From Heliocidaris tuberculata (lineage: Eukaryota > Echinodermata > Echinoidea > Camarodonta > Echinometridae), in assembly GCA_025618425.1 (NCBI GenBank), contig CM046846.1, positions 33,112,309-33,176,308 on the forward strand: 64,000 bases of DNA, written 5' to 3'. The translations under genes were made by a program, and so were the position numbers. Shown one piece after another: positions 61,331 through 64,000 of the stretch (the stretch's first letter is position 1; every line of letters begins with the position of its first letter). Under the pieces are notes generated by a model. The model was not told the DNA's origin. It did not search any database and saw only the letters and a list, made by a program, of their open reading frames with translations.

Positions 61331-61870
61331 ATGGTAGCCTGGAGGTCTCCCCTGCATCTTAGAGGAAATGAGACTTGTCCGATACAAGGGGACACTGTGG
61401 GGCGTCCCTTACATCAAGCTTTCTTAAAGTTCTCCTCAAGGAATACTCCTCAAAATACTTCCCGATTTCCATGTTTTCAAACAAACTCAAAGGTCATTTC
61501 ATTGGTTTGCACAAGTTTTCTACGTGAGATATTCACATGCATGACAGAGGATTTCATAATTTGACATTTTACTGAAGTTAAAAGTGTAGTGATTCTAACT
61601 GTACATACTAAAAAGTAAATTCCTATTCTGCAAAAGTTTTCTTTTTGCAAAGTTTGACAAAGTATTTCAAGATACTAAATCTAATATTTTACCTTTCAAG
61701 GTTTCAATGAAATTTTTTTCTTCTCTAAAACAAGAGGAAGTTTACTTTCTTTTTTCTGAAAGGAAATCATTGATTCCTGGCCAAATTAATCTTATTTTCC
61801 TTCTTGGAAAATTAGGCTTTGTCTATAATAAAGAATCACTGTTGGATAACTTGTAGGGCATCATCTTGAG
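61331..61870. other. Intronic, nothing recognised
   Basis: AT-rich. No supported gene. Confidence 0.45.
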
Positions 61871-61876
61871 ATCTGG

Positions 61877-62008
61877 GAGGCGTTTCATCAAGTGTCTTGT
61901 CGGTGATTTTTACAGACAAATATGCTCTCTGCCAATCAGATGCAAGGATTTCATTATTGAACAGTTATTGCAACTGGTCATTGATGACAAGTTTTATGAA
62001 ACAGGGCC
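61877..62008 (-). mobile_element. GGGCCC-ended MITE variant, third copy
   Basis: Begins ggcgtttcatcaagtgtctt and ends gttttatgaaacagggcc. Inverse of the tandem pair at 42674-42950. Confidence 0.88.
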
Positions 62009-63320
62009 TAGACTCAGGTATTTTTTCATCCATCATTTTATTCAGCTCCGCAGGTAAGATACCTGTGACTAAAGGTTAAATGGACCTTATTGAGAGTTTT
62101 TGTTGTTTTACTCCACATGTCTTGTACTTCTAATCATTGTTAATGTAGGTTAAGTATAATTTTTCAATTGTGATTTTGCTTCTATTTTTAGTGTGAAAGA
62201 AATAAACTGAAGTATTGTCTCACCAAAAATACTCCCTGGCCAGATTCTGAGAGCATTGACCCTATTAAAGAAAATAAGACTCAGGCTTTCTTAGAAAAGA
62301 AATTATCTCGACAAAGTGAAAATCCAAATATGTTCTTATCAAATATAAAGATTGAAGTATAAATCTATAGAAGTAGAATTAGAAATGACAAAGACTCTAA
62401 AATTGTCTCACACTATATTCAACTGATGACTAAAACAATAACATGCATAATAAATACAGGATGAGATTATAACCAAAAATATATTTTACATATGAAAAAT
62501 GTAAAATAGATATAATATCTCCATATATTTATCTTATGACTGTTCTATTTTCCTCTTTATATATATTCAACTCATTTTTTGTTGGGTGAGATGTCATTTT
62601 GAATGCATCTCCTCTTGACTTGCATAATTAAAATTCAAATAATTAAAAACTTCAAATGATGACATTACAAATGTTCTAACAATGAAAAGCATCTATATTT
62701 CTGTAGGCACTACACTTGTAGTTAAGATACTCCAATCAAACTTCTAAAAGTCTCAAAGTTATGTTCCATCTGTATTTTGGTGTATCATTGTTAAATCTGG
62801 AAGAACCTCAGTTGTGAAACCTTCACTTTTCTAGTTGTCATTTCATGTTAGGACTAATTAGAACTGAAGTTGGATAAACAAAACTGTGACACCTGCAGTG
62901 GACTTTAATTAATGCAAACTTCTGTGGTTAATTACCTCTGTTAATGACATCATGAGACATTCAGCAGGCCAATCTGCTTAGGATTATGATCACTTACAAT
63001 GCAATCATGTCAACAACATGACATACAGATTAATCATTCTAACTAGAATTGCACAATCATACATCCTTCATTAAAAATTCACTTGAATCTCTTTAATTTT
63101 CAAGATAACTGGAAAAAAATTGAGCAAACTATCTTACAACAAAATTACTTAAAAGTGATTAAGTCACTGATGGATATTTTTATACAAGTCTCAAACTTCA
63201 CTGATGGGAAACAACAGCATGTACTGGAAGTGCAGAGGAAAACAACTGGGCACGAGTATTAAAATTTAAATACATACATATTGTGTGTTAAGAGCGAAAA
63301 GGGCACTAAAGCATATAATT
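62009..63320. other. Intronic, nothing recognised
   Basis: AT-rich. A half copy of the palindromic element lies near 63283-63310 (ttaagagcgaaaagggcact). Confidence 0.45.
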
Positions 63321-63632
63321 TCGTCGTCGTTTTTATGAATTGACGAATCCGTGCATGCTGCGCAGAAATGTGAATTGGCCGGAAATGCATTTATAGAATT
63401 AGGTGTACTTAGATAATGGAATTTGCTTTCGTTGCATAATTGCATGTATCGATATATACATTAAAAGAAAGCTTATGACTTTAATTTTGAAATGGTGTAT
63501 ATTATTATCTATATTAATACGGAATAAGAAAGCACTGGCCATTCAAGCAAGATTCGACAATTCATAAAACCGTTTTCTCCAAAGCGCGTATTTGCGTGCG
63601 TGCACAGATTCGTCAGTTCATAAAAACAACGA
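63321..63632. mobile_element. 0.3-kb TIR element, copy 2
   Basis: Inverted ends: gtttttatgaattgacgaat then ccgtgc, and gcacagattcgtcagttcat then aaaaac. Co-linear with 22828-23134 over the whole length (gtgtacttagataa, ttgcataattgcatgtatc, agcactggccattcaa). Confidence 0.85.
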
Positions 63633-64000
63633 TTTATCACCCTTCGGGCTGTCAGAAGACGCTATGATAGGAACTACTTTTCATAAAGGAAAGATCATGT
63701 TTACATCTCGTTGCATATTGATTGATGGAAAGGACATCAGACGTAGAGGTCTGGTGAATCACATGAAATCCATGGACAGTTTTTTAATCCATCTAAAAGA
63801 AGATCCCTCAAGCGGACACCTCTGGGTATCACAGCACTCAGACTCACTGGCGAGATGTCTAGGGGTGAGGGGAAGAGGAGGTTTAAGAGGGGGCAGGTGC
63901 GGTGTGCATGGGCGATGAGTAGGGGGATTCCTTCCAATTATCCTGACCCATCCAGTCACGGGGTTCAATGTGCTACCTCCAATTAGGTCTCAGTGACCCA
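63633..64000. other. Window edge, unassigned GC-balanced sequence
   Basis: Open frames up to about 108 codons exist on both strands, but none shows a family signature or convincing splice sites. It could hold part of another element, or conceivably an unrecognised exon. Confidence 0.3.

Larger units (their letters stand above)
44404..64000 (-). other. Upstream MICU3 intron (partial), at least 19.6 kb
   Basis: Sequence upstream of the first visible exon on the gene's strand. It begins, reading backwards, with a good acceptor at 44404-44425. I looked for an exon encoding a mitochondrial leader and membrane segment and found none I could support; such N-termini are poorly conserved, so a missed exon is possible. 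Confidence 0.6.

Noticed and set aside
63592..63968. Open frames at the high-coordinate edge, considered as an upstream MICU3 exon
   Set aside because: The first part is the TIR element; the remainder has no family signature on either strand.

Overview
The window looks like non-coding-rich nuclear DNA from a marine invertebrate deuterostome, most likely an echinoderm such as a sea urchin. That assignment is an inference. It rests on AT-rich sequence, abundant short GA/CT microsatellites, tRNA-derived SINEs, many short inverted-repeat (MITE-like) elements ending in GGGCCC-type termini, and vertebrate-like protein similarity in the only coding exons found. There are no bacterial-type operons, rRNA genes, intact tRNA genes or CRISPR arrays.

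One gene can be supported: a MICU3-type regulator of the mitochondrial calcium uniporter, on the minus strand. Two internal exons are visible, 44268-44403 and 1796-1906. They have good acceptors, open frames and matching phase: the split codon C|CT gives Pro. Joined, they read straight through the stretch just before the first EF-hand. The intron between them is about 42.4 kb and fills most of the window. The intron upstream of the first visible exon runs at least 19.6 kb to the window edge. The first exon (mitochondrial targeting and membrane segment) and the EF-hand exons lie outside the window or were not recognisable.

The rest is intron filled with repeats. From low to high coordinates: a G-rich degenerate minisatellite (1-185); Tc1/mariner-like short elements (1.46-1.66 and 6.02-6.21 kb); a 0.4-kb TIR repeat family with four copies (5.4, 22.4, 45.3, 51.1 kb), two of them carrying a smaller MITE at the same internal site; GGGCCC-ended MITEs (9.8, 12.65, 13.4, 27.65, 36.8, 42.7 as a tandem pair, and 61.9 kb); a 1.45-kb non-autonomous DNA transposon with inward-symmetric subterminal motif arrays (14.24-15.69 kb); palindromes and hairpins at 17.1, 19.06 and 39.43 kb; a TTAA-flanked element (21.7 kb); a 0.3-kb TIR family with two copies (22.8 and 63.3 kb); tRNA-derived SINEs (26.5, 41.2, 52.3 kb) plus tail fragments; a TA-flanked 470-bp element (33.4 kb); higher-order and simple tandem repeats (38.8 and 61.0 kb); a poly-G-centred inverted motif array (48.3-48.9 kb); and the 3' end of a non-LTR retrotransposon (56.1-56.4 kb) whose tail matches the SINE tail.

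The strongest biological points are four. First, a 42-kb phase-1 intron sits inside MICU3. Second, several MITE families inserted at CCWGG-like sites, shown by empty-site paralogs inside this same window. Third, there is a SINE/LINE pair sharing a 3' tail. Fourth, there is a near-perfect 38-bp-stem hairpin at 39.4 kb.
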